In this document: positions 50,666-61,631 of the stretch, piece by piece
Position numbering within the stretch: position 1 is the first letter of the stretch
Layout of the letters: each line of letters opens with the position of its first letter
From: Chamaea fasciata
Taxonomy: Eukaryota > Chordata > Aves > Passeriformes > Sylviidae
Direction: 5' to 3'
NCBI GenBank assembly: GCA_029207755.1
Contig: JARCOQ010000016.1
Location: forward strand, 191,001 to 255,000
Length of the DNA stretch: 64,000 nt
The notes under the pieces: generated by a model
Told to the model about the DNA's origin: nothing
Database searches by the model: none
The model's input: only the letters and a program-made list of their open reading frames with translations
Made by a program: the position numbers and the translations under genes

Positions 50666-53600
50666 GGGAAGTTTAGGTTGATTGCTCTATGGAGAAATTT
50701 TAACTGAAAATGAAATAAACTAGGTGTAATTCTGGGTACTAAAGGGAGCAGCATATGAATACATTTGTTAAGTACATTGACTATGAAATAGTGCCTGAAG
50801 TCTTGCCTTTACATCCTTTATTTTACACATAAGGAGTAGAAAAGTGGATATTTTTGTGGATTGACAAGATACTTTTATGAGAATAAGAATGGGGGGAACC
50901 ACTCACAATCAGATGCAAACCCAGTAAAGCTGTCACAGCAGAAGTGCACATGTACCACTTAAAGCTGAATGCTGCAAGAGATTGTGTAATAAGACTAAAC
51001 TGTGGGTTTGGAATATGCAAACTTCAAGTTTTAACCTTCTTTCACTAAGTTAAATTTTGTGGATGGACTGCAGCTGCTTCCCTTGAGACAAGAGCTGTCA
51101 TTGGTATGAACACACAGCTCAGATTAGCTCACCTCCCAAAGCTGCAAAATGTCTGAAATGATGCACAAAAGTGACGCAAAAAATGCAGCTTTAAACAAGG
51201 GTGTCGGGGTTTACAACCAATGCAGGAGCAAGTTGGATTGTAAAAAGAACCTATATTAAATTAATCTTTTTTGTTTGTGTTTATAGGTCATTAGTTTGCT
51301 GTATGTTGTGCAGATGTACTCAGGTGTTTGCCAGAGAGATCTCGCTTGCATAATATGAACTGTGGTTTATACTTGCAACTGCTTTAACTTGTAAGTTCTG
51401 GCTTTTGAAGCTCGTTGCTAGTTTTTCAACTTAAGGCTATTTTCCAGGCTTAACTCCCACTTTTCATGAAGTAAGTCATCCTCTCTAAGTAGAACTACTT
51501 AAGGCAAGTTGAGAAAACTACTTTCCATCATCTCCGTTTTTTGGCTGAGCTCCAGATGAGTAGCCTTCCACCAAGAGTGAAGGCTGGATGGAAGCATAAA
51601 ATCATTCATGAAAAGAATACTTGTCACTGTCAGGAGAAGGATGAGAATGAGCTGTGCTTGCTAATGAGAAGGAAAAAGTGAATTTTTTAAAATGCTTTTA
51701 TTAAAGTTTATATCTTTGGTACTGCCCATGGGATATACTTGTGTGCCTGGCATGACATCATTTTTTTGCTTCAGATTAGGCAGAATAAAACCCATGCCTT
51801 AACATAATGACAGGATGTGAGGACAGCAGGGGTTTGTGTAGGGATGAGAGGAGTTCAAAGTGAAGAACTAAATGTTCTTTTGCTTTGAGTTTGACCTGGC
51901 ATCGTTACTTCTGCTTCCTAATGGAGGAAAATCAAGCAGCTTCTCAGACATCAGTCAGCACTTCAGAGGGAGAACTGGAAAAGGAACCTGCATCACCTGG
52001 ACCCTGGCTATGAATTCCTTGTAACAACCTGGCATCACCAGAACAGGAAGCTGGAGAGTGACACTGAGATTATTAGCAAGGCTGATAATCAGTGCTCCTG
52101 CCAATGCTGTTGAGTCCTGCAGTTGTTTTATCACAGCCATATAAAACAGCCATTGGTGTCCACAGGATCTGACAACAAAAGTGAAGAAGGCAGCTATGAG
52201 AATAAAAAGCAGAACGTGTGTTAGAGTGGAAGAGTCTGTTGCTGTAGGAAATAAATATTTCTGGTTAAAGGGGTGAATGCAATGAGTGATACTTAACAGG
52301 TAGATCCATAAGGAAGCAATATTTAAATGTCAGCATGATAATAGCTGTGTGGAATCATGACACATGACAATTGATGTAATGTTTTAAATAAGATAAAAGA
52401 AAAAAATCCTTTGAAGTGCAGCTATTATTTAAAGTACTTTTAAAGTGATCATATTATGATCCATCAAAGAAAGATCAGTAAAAAAGGAGCATGGTAAAAG
52501 TTATATTTGAGATATACTTCTGGATTATTCAGCACAGTGATTCATGCTATATTATGCTGTGCTTGAAGCATGGCTAGAGAATCTGTGACTAATATACCAA
52601 ACGGACTCAGTCTGGGGAGATAAATATCTGCAGGGATGAAGTGAGTGTTCAGGTAGTGAACTTGCCATGGCTTTCTGGGAGAGGTCTTGGAGCTGTTTGC
52701 TGTCAGCTGAACTCAGGGCAGTGCCGGTCCACGGCTCAACTGTCCACTGGATCCTGTTTGCCCATTAAAATAAATCTGTGTGTTGAGCCACTGGAGCAAT
52801 GGCCAGTTTTGGGGATGGGGGCTGTTCCTCTGTGTGATCAGGAATATATGTGGCAAGAAAGCAGGGGGGCATAAGCAGTGTACTGTGGAAAACTATGAAA
52901 GCAGCTAAGACATTTTTAGTGTGTAATCCTGTGATTTTAGTGGGATCCTGTAATTACAGCAGAGATGGAATTGTTTCAGGCTGTTTGGAAGCTACTTTAT
53001 ACGCCAATGAACTGTAAAAATGTGAAATGGGGAAGAGGCAGTTTAGTTTGTGCTTACGTGCAGTTCAGCTTGTGCTCTGCATGCTCAAAAAGCAGGGATC
53101 TGAGTTACTGAGCCTCTCATCTTTTATCTTGTGGGCATACAAGGAAAAGTCGGGACTATTTCCCTGGTTTTGCAGGCATTTGTGAGAGAAGAGGGAAGTG
53201 ACTGTTCAGTTCGTCATCGGCCTCCTCAAATTAACAGGAATTGATGGGCACATACTGCATATGACTCTGAAAATCTCTCAAATGATGTTTGTTTGTGCAC
53301 ACAAGGGATTTTCAGCTTTATAAGCAGATACCAACCCAGTGTGCGTAACATCTCTCTTTAATGGAAAAAATATGTAAATGTGCTTTTTTCTAAATCTTTG
53401 TTGTTAGTTTCTAATATGAGCGGGGCTACTCTGGGGAAAACTGAGCAACTGAATCCCTATAAGAACTTTGCTGATTTGGGTTTAAGCCGGGGCTCAATGC
53501 ACTTCAGGAGTGCTGGTAACTGTTGCCTAGCAAAGATACTACTGGAGGCTTTGTGGCTTTACCTGGTCTCAGGTGTGCTGCACCTCTTCGCTAAGGTCAC

Positions 53601-55513
53601 GCAAATCTTTATTGTGCTTCTGGTACATTTTGGCTATATCTGTGTCTTAGCTCTCTAGAAATCTTTATTTTAAGCTTCCCAATCAAAAGGGTAAGAAAGT
53701 CTTCTCAGTGTTTCCCCAAGACCTCAGAGAGATCCAGACCAAGCATTGAATTATCTCTGTAGTCCATAATGACTGGGGACAGGACACCTAACGGTCCTTT
53801 AGGATTTACCCCAGTTTGACTGTCAGATCTGTGCCTGAAGTCCAGCAGGGATTTTGATGAGGTTGTCAAAAGAGGACGATCTTTTGGGGTTACAAACCTG
53901 GTAAGTATCAGGAATGATCAAAGCAGCTGCCTGATGGAGCTCAGTTCAGCTTTGTCTGGGCAGTCTGCAGAGGCACCAAGGGCATGTGGTCCAATGCAAA
54001 GCATGCAAAGCATACAAACTGTTCCAAAGTGGAACAGCAAAATACAATTGCATGGGTTTGGCACTCTGCACCAACTGCCCTACTTTTGCTAATCCAATAG
54101 CAAGACCCAAAATCTGGATTCGCTCTTGTCAAATTTTAAAGTCCTTCTGCTGTGCTGTGCTCAGAAAAAGAAAGCAAACCTGCTGGGGAACAGCTCTGTG
54201 CCTTTTGCTGGGGGGGGGCTGCTCTTTCTGGGACTGAACTGAGGGGTGGATCTGCCTTCCACTGGCCTGTGGCTTCCAGATGTGCCCAGCAAAGCTCTGC
54301 CAGTGCCTCTGCTACCCCAAATTCTGCTGTGTGGGACTCAATGGGAAGTGCTGAGAAATGGGTGTGTTTGACTCATTGCTGACTGGAGGGAATCCAAAAA
54401 ATTCCTAAATGTTTCACAGTCAAATAGGACAGCAGAGATCCCCACTTCTAAGGGCGGTCTGAGCTCTAAATATTGTACCTGCAGTGGGATTTTAGACATT
54501 TCAATGCTAATGGCAATTAGCACTGATGTCTTGCTTTTCATTACTATTGCATCCTACCAGGGGTGGGCGAAACTTAGGCACTGGTATCATCCAGCACTGG
54601 CTTTTGAAGATGGATTATGTAACCGTGGCACACTCTTTCTTTTTCCAATCTTTCTGATCATAAAACCCAAGCAGGAACCAAAATTACCTGCTGGGGTGGA
54701 GAAAGCAGTCCCCACAAGTCTGCAGAAAAGGGGGGCAGAGTTATCTTGTGGGAGAAAAGCTCAACAACATCTCTGTCCTTTGTGATAGCTGGGGGAGCTC
54801 CCTTGTCAGTTCAAATCTCTCTCTGCTGGTGAGGATCGGTTACATTCCTGATGGACAATCCCCGGGATATTCCAAGAGATTGCAGTTTAGACTTTGGGAC
54901 CAGGGGCATTCTTTGTTCTGTCTGTCCTCATCCACTGTGGAGCATCTTGTTTGCCAGCTGTTCCCACAACCTCCCCAGTCTTGGACCCTGCTTAATTGGC
55001 TTCTATTCGGAGAAAAATCTGCATAACTCATGAAGTTCCATTAAAGCAACTGATCCTTAGCACATATTGCTGCCCTGAGAAGCGACAGACACTGGAACGG
55101 TGTCAGCTGCTTTGCTGAACTACAGCTTTAACACAACCATTCCTGCTCTCCAGTGCTATATTCCACCCTTTCTGGCAGGGTTAAAATGAGTGGTGGGAGA
55201 GAGGAGAAACAGCTCAGCTCTTAAATGTTACCTTAGTTATCAGCTCCTTTCCTAAACTACTCTTATTCATTAAAAGCTAATGATGTTCCACTAATAAAAT
55301 CTGATCCTTGCTTACATAAATTAATTCTGACACAACCTTTAATAAACTGGAAGGAGAAAGTGCCAAAAAAACCTCAGTTGTGCCCATCTCTGGTATACGA
55401 TACTGATACACTTTGACACCTGCACATTTTAGTTTCCATCAAAGGTCACTTTAAATTGGGAAGGAAAAGGAGTTTAGCATAAAGTCAGCAAATTCACTTT
55501 AGGTTTGGGATGT

Positions 55514-55551
55514 TGTTTTTGTTTTTTGTTTTTTGTTTTTTTTTTTTTTTT
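55514..55551. repeat. (GTTTTTT)n-like tract ending in 16 T
   Basis: GTTTTTGTTTTTTGTTTTTTG followed by 16 T, then GGCAACAA. A simple repeat of T runs with regularly spaced G. Confidence 0.88.
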
Positions 55552-56639
55552 GGCAACAAAAGTTCCACTTGATTTAAGAAATCTTCAAAGAAAAGCAAAC
55601 AAAGCGCCAAAAAAGTTATGTCATGTGCTTCAGATTCGTGTGCCTGACAAAATAAAAGCAGCAGATCATTGAGGAAAGGTTTTTCTGCAGAGAAGAATCA
55701 AGTGGGGATTGCCATACCCACACCTGACTCCAGAGTTGTCACTGTGGTTGTGTTCTTAGTTGGGAACTGCTGATATTCTGTAAACAGTTGTTGATCTTCA
55801 TTGTGAGATAATCCTGAATAATGTATTAGGACAGTGAGAGAATTAACTTCTCTCACTGAGGGAAGAAAATAATTTTGGAAAGAAATTGAGACAATAGAAG
55901 ACTGTATATATGTGAAATGCTATCTAATTATAATTTTTAAAAATTACAAAGCTCTGATTCATGATTTTAACAGGATTACAGCCTTTAAGAGGTCAAGAAA
56001 ATGTCCTGATCCTGTGGGAGTTTCTAGAGGCCTTGGCATGACGAAGCACTGTACTGGTTAGCAAGAAGAACAGCCAAGTGTGTCCCTCTCAAGAGCAGGA
56101 CAAGCTCTACATCCATACTCACTTTACGCCTTCAAAACTTTTTCAGTTTTTCCCCATCAGTCCTAATGGCTAATCAGAAGTGCTACACGTAATTGATAAA
56201 CATGATTTTCCTTAAGCAAAATAAATGTCATGTTCAGGAAAGAAGTTGGATTTAATTTTCCTCTCAGGTTACCCAGGAAGATATCAAGGGCAAATTTATT
56301 TCGTCAGCTCCCTGTGTACTTATCTCTGAAAGAGATGAGTGAAATCTCTTGTGGGGATGAACTATTTTACTGCTGCTTCTCAGATTGTATCTCTAATCCC
56401 AAAGTATTTAACTCCGCATTTTGTAGTCTCTGTTACATTTTTAAAGCAGGGACTTGTGATAAAAAGAAGAGTTACTGGGGTCAAAGACAGGACTATAGAT
56501 ATTTTTCCACTTCCAGCAACTGGAGACAGCAAATACAAATTTCTTTTTCTGAACACAATCTACTTTGAGCTTCTCCTCCAGCACTGCCATCTCATCTCAT
56601 GTCTGTGTCCTGGAGCCTCCTTGCTGCCTCAGGAGGAGC

Positions 56640-57345
56640 TGTGAATTTCCAATTTCCCTCCTCAGGCCTTCCTAGGACACTTTGGAGAGCTCTGCTTCTC
56701 TCCACGCCATAAATCTCTGCAGCTCCCAAAGCAATAGGATTAGGCAGTGGCCGTCGGCATCGCCTCTCCCTGCAGCCAGCCCTGTGACAGAGTATTGGTT
56801 TCCTGGGGTGGAAATGGCAGTGGAAATGCCCTGGTCCCCTGCTGGGGTCACAGCCCTGCAGAGGGGAGCGGTGCCCTGGGGCTGGGGCAGCGGCTCTCTG
56901 CTCTCACTGGGGCAGTGCACGGTGTGGGCACCTTGGGGGAGCAGCTCTGCCCACCCTGCTCCAGCACCACCTCTGCTACCTGAAACCAGCTTCAATCGTA
57001 CCTAAAACAGCAGCCCCCCAGCTCTGGGTGTGTTTTCACCTTCGATGTACAACAATTCGGGATGCTCCAAATCCTGCCTTGCTCTGCGCGGCCCCGCGGA
57101 GACTCCAAATGCTGCCTTGCCAAGCTGATTGGGGTTTGTGAAGGAGAGGCACGCTGAATTCAGGGCGCTGCTTCTCCCTAACAGAGTCTGAGAGGAGGAG
57201 ACTGCTCCACGTCTCCCTGCCCCATGACCTGATGGAGTCAGCAACTCCCTGCGCATCCTGATGAAAAGCTTTTTGAGACGGGCGTCCGTCCTGCTCCTGG
57301 CATTCACACTAGTTTCTTCAGCAAACCATTAGGCTGCCGACCTCA
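56640..57345. other. GC-rich island, function unknown
   Basis: This roughly 700-base block is clearly richer in G+C than its flanks and contains several CpG sites, including GCGCGGCCCCGCGG near 57086-57099, CGTCGGCATCG near 56752 and GACGGGCGTCCGTCC near 57278. Open frames of 78-112 codons overlap in several frames on both strands, as GC-rich stop-poor DNA produces by chance, and none shows a known motif. It could be an unannotated promoter, an exon of a neighbouring transcript, an enhancer or a GC-rich insertion. I cannot choose among these. Confidence 0.4.
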
Positions 57346-57510
57346 GCCATCTCTGTTTTTAATGGGCTGTTAGGTTCAGGTTTGACGTCTATAAGGAAAG
57401 TGATTTACCATTTTTACCCCATCACTTTGGCAGTTTGTCTTTTCAGTGTGGTCTGGATTGTGCTTGATGTTAGTTTCTCAGCCTGAACTCCTGCCTTATT
57501 TCTACCCAGT

Positions 57511-57518
<8 letters not shown>

Positions 57519-57545
<27 letters not shown>
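57519..57545. repeat. Poly-A tract (27 bases)
   Basis: Twenty-seven uninterrupted A follow AAAAATTT. It is the only long homopolymer in the window with A on the plus strand; the three longest runs are T. Confidence 0.9.
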
Positions 57546-57546
<1 letters not shown>

Positions 57547-58810
57547 TGGGTTCAAGGGAGTCGAAATGTTGACAGTGATTTCTGTGGAATTAGGAGTTCA
57601 ACTCCTCAATATTTGATTTTCTGCATTGATGTAAAATTCCTGGTGCTCTTTTGGGAATAGGAGGCTTGCAAAAGTGGAATGCAAACCGAGTGATGCTTCA
57701 GAGCTTCCATGTATGCACAGAGCTTCTAAAGTGCTGGATGCAATTTGGGGAAATGGAATTCTCTAGCTTACATTGCATCTCAATCTTGCTATCACTTTTG
57801 TTTCATGTCTTCCTGTTTCTTAGGAACTCTTAATATTACACTGCATGTTGAAGGAAATGGATTGCTCTTTCCTTTGGTAGTTTAGCTATGAGAGCAATAT
57901 TTGTGATTTCATGTTTAAACACCTAATAATTTCCTGTTTCTCCTTGGGTGCTTCAGAAAAAGACCATACAGTTTTTAGCAAAGCACGCTTTTTGAATCAA
58001 ACTAATGCCATACATCATGTAGCTGCTTTATTTTTCCCAACCTGAGTCAGAACACATTCCAGTTTTCTTCACATCTAAGAAATATTGTAATTAACTTATC
58101 CTAAGATGTTGAACAGTGCTTTTTTAGAGTATGACCTGGGAATCACAATGTATAGCCGAGTATTTAGTACATGGAGACATTCAGATATGCTTTGAAAGCC
58201 TCTCCACGACAGAAGAATCTGACCTGAGGACTGGCTCATGGGCAGACTTTGTGGCTATCACTGCAGACAGATCCAGCAGTAACTGTAAACAACCTGGCTG
58301 CTCAGCTGCCTTACACAGAACTCGAGAAATGTGGCAGCTCTGATGCTTTTTCTGTAAGGCCCTTCAAACACACTTCAGTGATGATCTGTGCAGGCTTTTT
58401 GATTTCCTCCTAGTGCACCGTAGTGGCATCAGTGGCTGCACAGTGTGGTTGATCTTGCAGACATGACAGACACAGAAAAGGAACTTTTGCTCTTTGTGCT
58501 GTTATGAAACAAATAGCAGCAACCCTGTGACCCTCTGGAATTGCCAGCCAATTGCTCAGTGTGTATGACCTTGGATTTGCATTACATGGATCCTTCTTGA
58601 TACCTTCTAACTGGCTGTTTTGCAGTGCAGACGCAGAAAAATAAATTGTCTCAAACAACACAACTGTTTCCATTTATCCTGGCTTCACACACAGCCTAGA
58701 AAATGGTTGCTGATTGATTAACCTCTCAAGGTTATTCATCTGCAGTTACAAAATATATCTGAAGTATCCTACAGGTGTTTTGAGAAAGAACTATATGCTT
58801 TCCCCAGAAA

Positions 58811-58850
58811 TACATACATACATATACACCCATATATATACTATATATTT
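58811..58850. repeat. (CATA)n / (TA)n low-complexity stretch
   Basis: Three to four CATA units are followed by CATATACACCCATATATATACTATATAT. An imperfect AT-rich microsatellite. Confidence 0.8.
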
Positions 58851-61210
58851 TATTTTTTTCAGCAGAAAGCATATGTGATACACAATACTTCAAACTGCTG
58901 CAGAAGGATGAAACAAAAATGAATGGTATTGTTTAAAAGTCTCAGTAGAATACATGGGTCCTCACTGCTCTTAATTTTCCAGCTTGATTTTCCAGGAAGA
59001 TGAAGATTTTAAGCAAGTTAGTGGGAAGGCCTCACTTTTGAGAAATTTATATGATTTGTGATCTGTGTTTATATACGTGCTCTTCCTGTGGTTTATGGAC
59101 TACTTTCATTTCACATTCAGCAGACTAAAATGCTTGCAGGGCTTGTGACTGCATCTCAACTGGTTCTCTGCTTCTGCAAATTGAATTCTTACTTCCTCTC
59201 TGCCGCTTCCAGATAAATGTATCTGCAGAGCTTCATCAAGTGGTTTAATCCTTCATGAGCAGCAGAAGTCTGGCTAATTTCAGCCTTGCCACCACTTGCT
59301 GCTTGACTCCAGTGCAAGGCAACTGAAACTCAACCCTTGTTGGCTTCTGGGAGAAAATGAGATGTAAAAGGAACTATGAAAATGAAAAGTCTTCTGATAG
59401 AATGAAGGATGTGAGTTTACTACTTGAAGTATGTAATATTCCTATCTTGTGCAACCCTTATCAAGATCCTGTGAGGGGGAAATTGATCAGAAAACCAATA
59501 ACGTGCTGTAGAGTAACAGCGAAGCCACTGCTCTGCCGTAACTGCTCCATTAGTGCCACGCCTGTAGCAAATAAGCTGCTGAAGTCGTGACTGCAGCTGG
59601 ATTTTGAAGAATTACTGACAAGCTTTGTAAGCCATAACTAAGTAATAGAGTCCAATTGTCTCATTGAAATATGACTCTTTAACAACCCAGCTGCTCTGAG
59701 CTTGGCACATGGAGTGTATGCCGATAATAAGTTGGTAAATAATCACAGAGTAATATATAACACAAGCAAATGTATTTAGACATGGCAAAGAATAGAGAGT
59801 AGAAAGGATAATGTCTGGTATTTGTGTAGACAGTAATTTCAAAGCTCCTTTATCACTTAGAAAAAAAATCTGCTGCTGAAAGTCTTGTTTACAAGTCAAT
59901 AAAGTAGTACTGAATACCAGCAGTAAAGCAGGTGCGAGTAAATCCTCTTGAAGAGAGTAAAGTCTGAGCACTACATGTGTTGTCCTGTGCACTGCTCTGA
60001 TTCCACCAGTGTTCAGTGGAGCATTCCCTGAGCAAAGACTGCCTTGCACACTCAGAGACCTTCCCTTTGCTCAGCTGTGCTTGGCCAAGGCATCTCTCAG
60101 GAGTCCCAGAGCCTCTCATTTTTATCCCTTATCAGGGGTTAATCCCTGCCTTTCATAGATGGTTGAAGAGGAAGAACGTGTTAAAAATTATTTAATTTCT
60201 AACTTGATATAACTTGTTGATTTAGAAATAAACTTCTCTTTTCCAGGTGCTTCCACCAGTATGAAAAGGGAGAAAAAAATTATTGAACTTTCAGTTTTTT
60301 AAGTGACCAAAGACTTTTCTAGTTTTAAGAAACCTGACACTATTATTCTTGAGCAGATGCCTCATAAAACCTCCCTATCTATTTGGAGCCCTCCTCTACG
60401 CTATTTGTTAGGAGGAACCTCATTCATCCTTCCATTTGAAGCACAATATTCCTTTTCACTTGGTTAAACGAGGATTTTCAACAGCTGCTGAGGGAAATAC
60501 AGCTTGATTTAATCTGATGCCTAATGATGGACACAATACTAAAATTAACAGCATCTCTGCCACAGGACTTTTGATTCCATTCTCGCTGCCATCAGTTCAA
60601 GTCCTCCTTCTATTAATAATGGAGTGAAAAGCAGCAATGATGGCAGGAGTCAAGGTGCTGTTTAATAAGTCATCTGGCTGCAGAGCTGAAATTCAGGCTT
60701 CAGTGTCCTCTGAGTTTATGAAGCACAGAAAGTCTCTAACTCTGAGTGAATAGAGCCCTAAGCCTTTACATGTTAAACACATTAAATGTTTCCAGTTAAT
60801 TTCATCTGACATCAATCAAAGCTCCACTAAAATTACTCTTGGGGAAGGTGGTGGGGAGGGAGGGGAAGTGCAAGACTTCTTAGCTGGCTTTCAGTCCTTT
60901 GCATGAAGTAAAATCACTGAGCACTGTCGGGAAGAAGGAAAGACCAGCGTCAAGAACTGTTCATTCTAAAGGCTGTTACCTGCTCAGATTTCATTGGAAA
61001 AGGGTAGGAGAACAGGAAATACAGGGGGTTTGATTAGACTGCAGCAAAAGAGTTTTAAAGACTGTACACGGTTCCTTTTTCACAGATGCCATGGTTTCAC
61101 CCCAGCCAGCCCAGCCCCAGGCAGCCCCTCACCCACTCCCCCAGCAGTGGGCCCAGGGAGAGAATGGGAAGGGTAAAAGATGGAGAACTCCTGGGATGGG
61201 ATAAGGACAG

Positions 61211-61216
61211 TTTATT
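61211..61216 (-). promoter_or_regulatory. LTR polyadenylation signal AATAAA
   Basis: TTTATT on the plus strand is AATAAA on the minus strand, inside the LTR and followed there by CTGTCCTTATCC. This is the expected place for the R-region poly(A) signal of this LTR type. It is intact, so the solo LTR might still end minus-strand transcripts; that is inference. Confidence 0.75.
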
Positions 61217-61394
61217 AGGGTACGTAAAAGCTGTGCACACAAGCAAAGTAAAGCAAGGAATTAAGTCACCACTTCCCATGGGCAGGCTGGTGTTCAGCAC
61301 CACCAGGAGAGCAGGGCCCCATACATGGAACAGTTACTTGAGAGGACAAAGTCCATCACTCCAAACATCCCCCGTTTCCTCCTTCTTCCCTCCA

Positions 61395-61401
61395 CTTTCT
61401 A
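61395..61401 (-). promoter_or_regulatory. Degraded LTR TATA box
   Basis: On the minus strand this reads TAGAAAG, at the place where I expect TATAAAG in this LTR type, about 180 bases upstream of the AATAAA. One change weakens the TATA box, which suggests reduced promoter strength. The expected sequence is from memory of the family, not from an alignment. Confidence 0.5.
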
Positions 61402-61631
61402 CACTGAGCATGATGCCACATGGTCTGGAATATGCCTTGGGTCAGTTGGGGTCACCTGGCTCAGCCGTGTCCCCTCCCAACCCCTCAGGCACCCCAGTCT
61501 CCTCACCAGCGTGGCCATACAAGAAAAAACACCTCTGTACTACCAACACTGTGTTCAGCACAATTCCAAAACACAGCCCTGCACCAGCCACTGGAAACAA
61601 AATTAACTCTACCCCAGCTGAAACCAGCACA

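Larger units (their letters stand above)
46600..56639. other. Non-coding sequence, no gene seen
   Basis: I see no gene. Two small inverted repeats lie close together at 46660-46705. An A-rich stretch lies at 47764-47788, a 37-base T run at 50626-50662, a 9-base G run at 54210-54218 and a (GT5-6)n-type tract at 55514-55551. Open frames are under 110 codons with no recognisable product. Confidence 0.65.
57346..61086. other. Non-coding sequence, no gene seen
   Basis: I see no gene. A 27-base A run lies at 57519-57545, a CATA/TA-rich stretch at 58811-58850 and a G-rich tract at 60841-60865 that could form a quadruplex. The block 59590-59900 and that at 60520-60720 have the mixed, repeat-free look of conserved non-coding DNA. 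A 145-codon minus-strand frame at 59612-60049 has no recognisable features. Confidence 0.62.
61087..61631 (-). mobile_element. Solo LTR of an endogenous retrovirus
   Basis: Read on the minus strand, the element begins TGTGCTGGTTTCAGCTGGGG at 61631 and ends ...GAAACCATGGCA at 61087, with TG...CA ends. I recognise this layout from a common bird LTR: a CTGGTTTnAGCTGGGGTAGAGTTAATTTT start, an internal ACTGACCC...CATGCTCAG segment, a CCCATGGGAAGT block, AATAAACTGTCCTTATCC and a CCCTTCCCATTCTCTCCC block near the end. It is 545 bp and complete from end to end. No gag, pol or env sequence is present on either side, so it is a solo LTR left by recombination between two LTRs. Flanking bases give no clean target-site duplication, which suits an old copy. 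Class and family name are not assigned. Confidence 0.9.

Noticed and set aside
59612..60049. 145-codon minus-strand open frame with hydrophobic stretches
   Set aside because: No known domain, no signal that it is an exon, and surrounding sequence is AT-rich unique DNA. Length is within chance for 64 kb.
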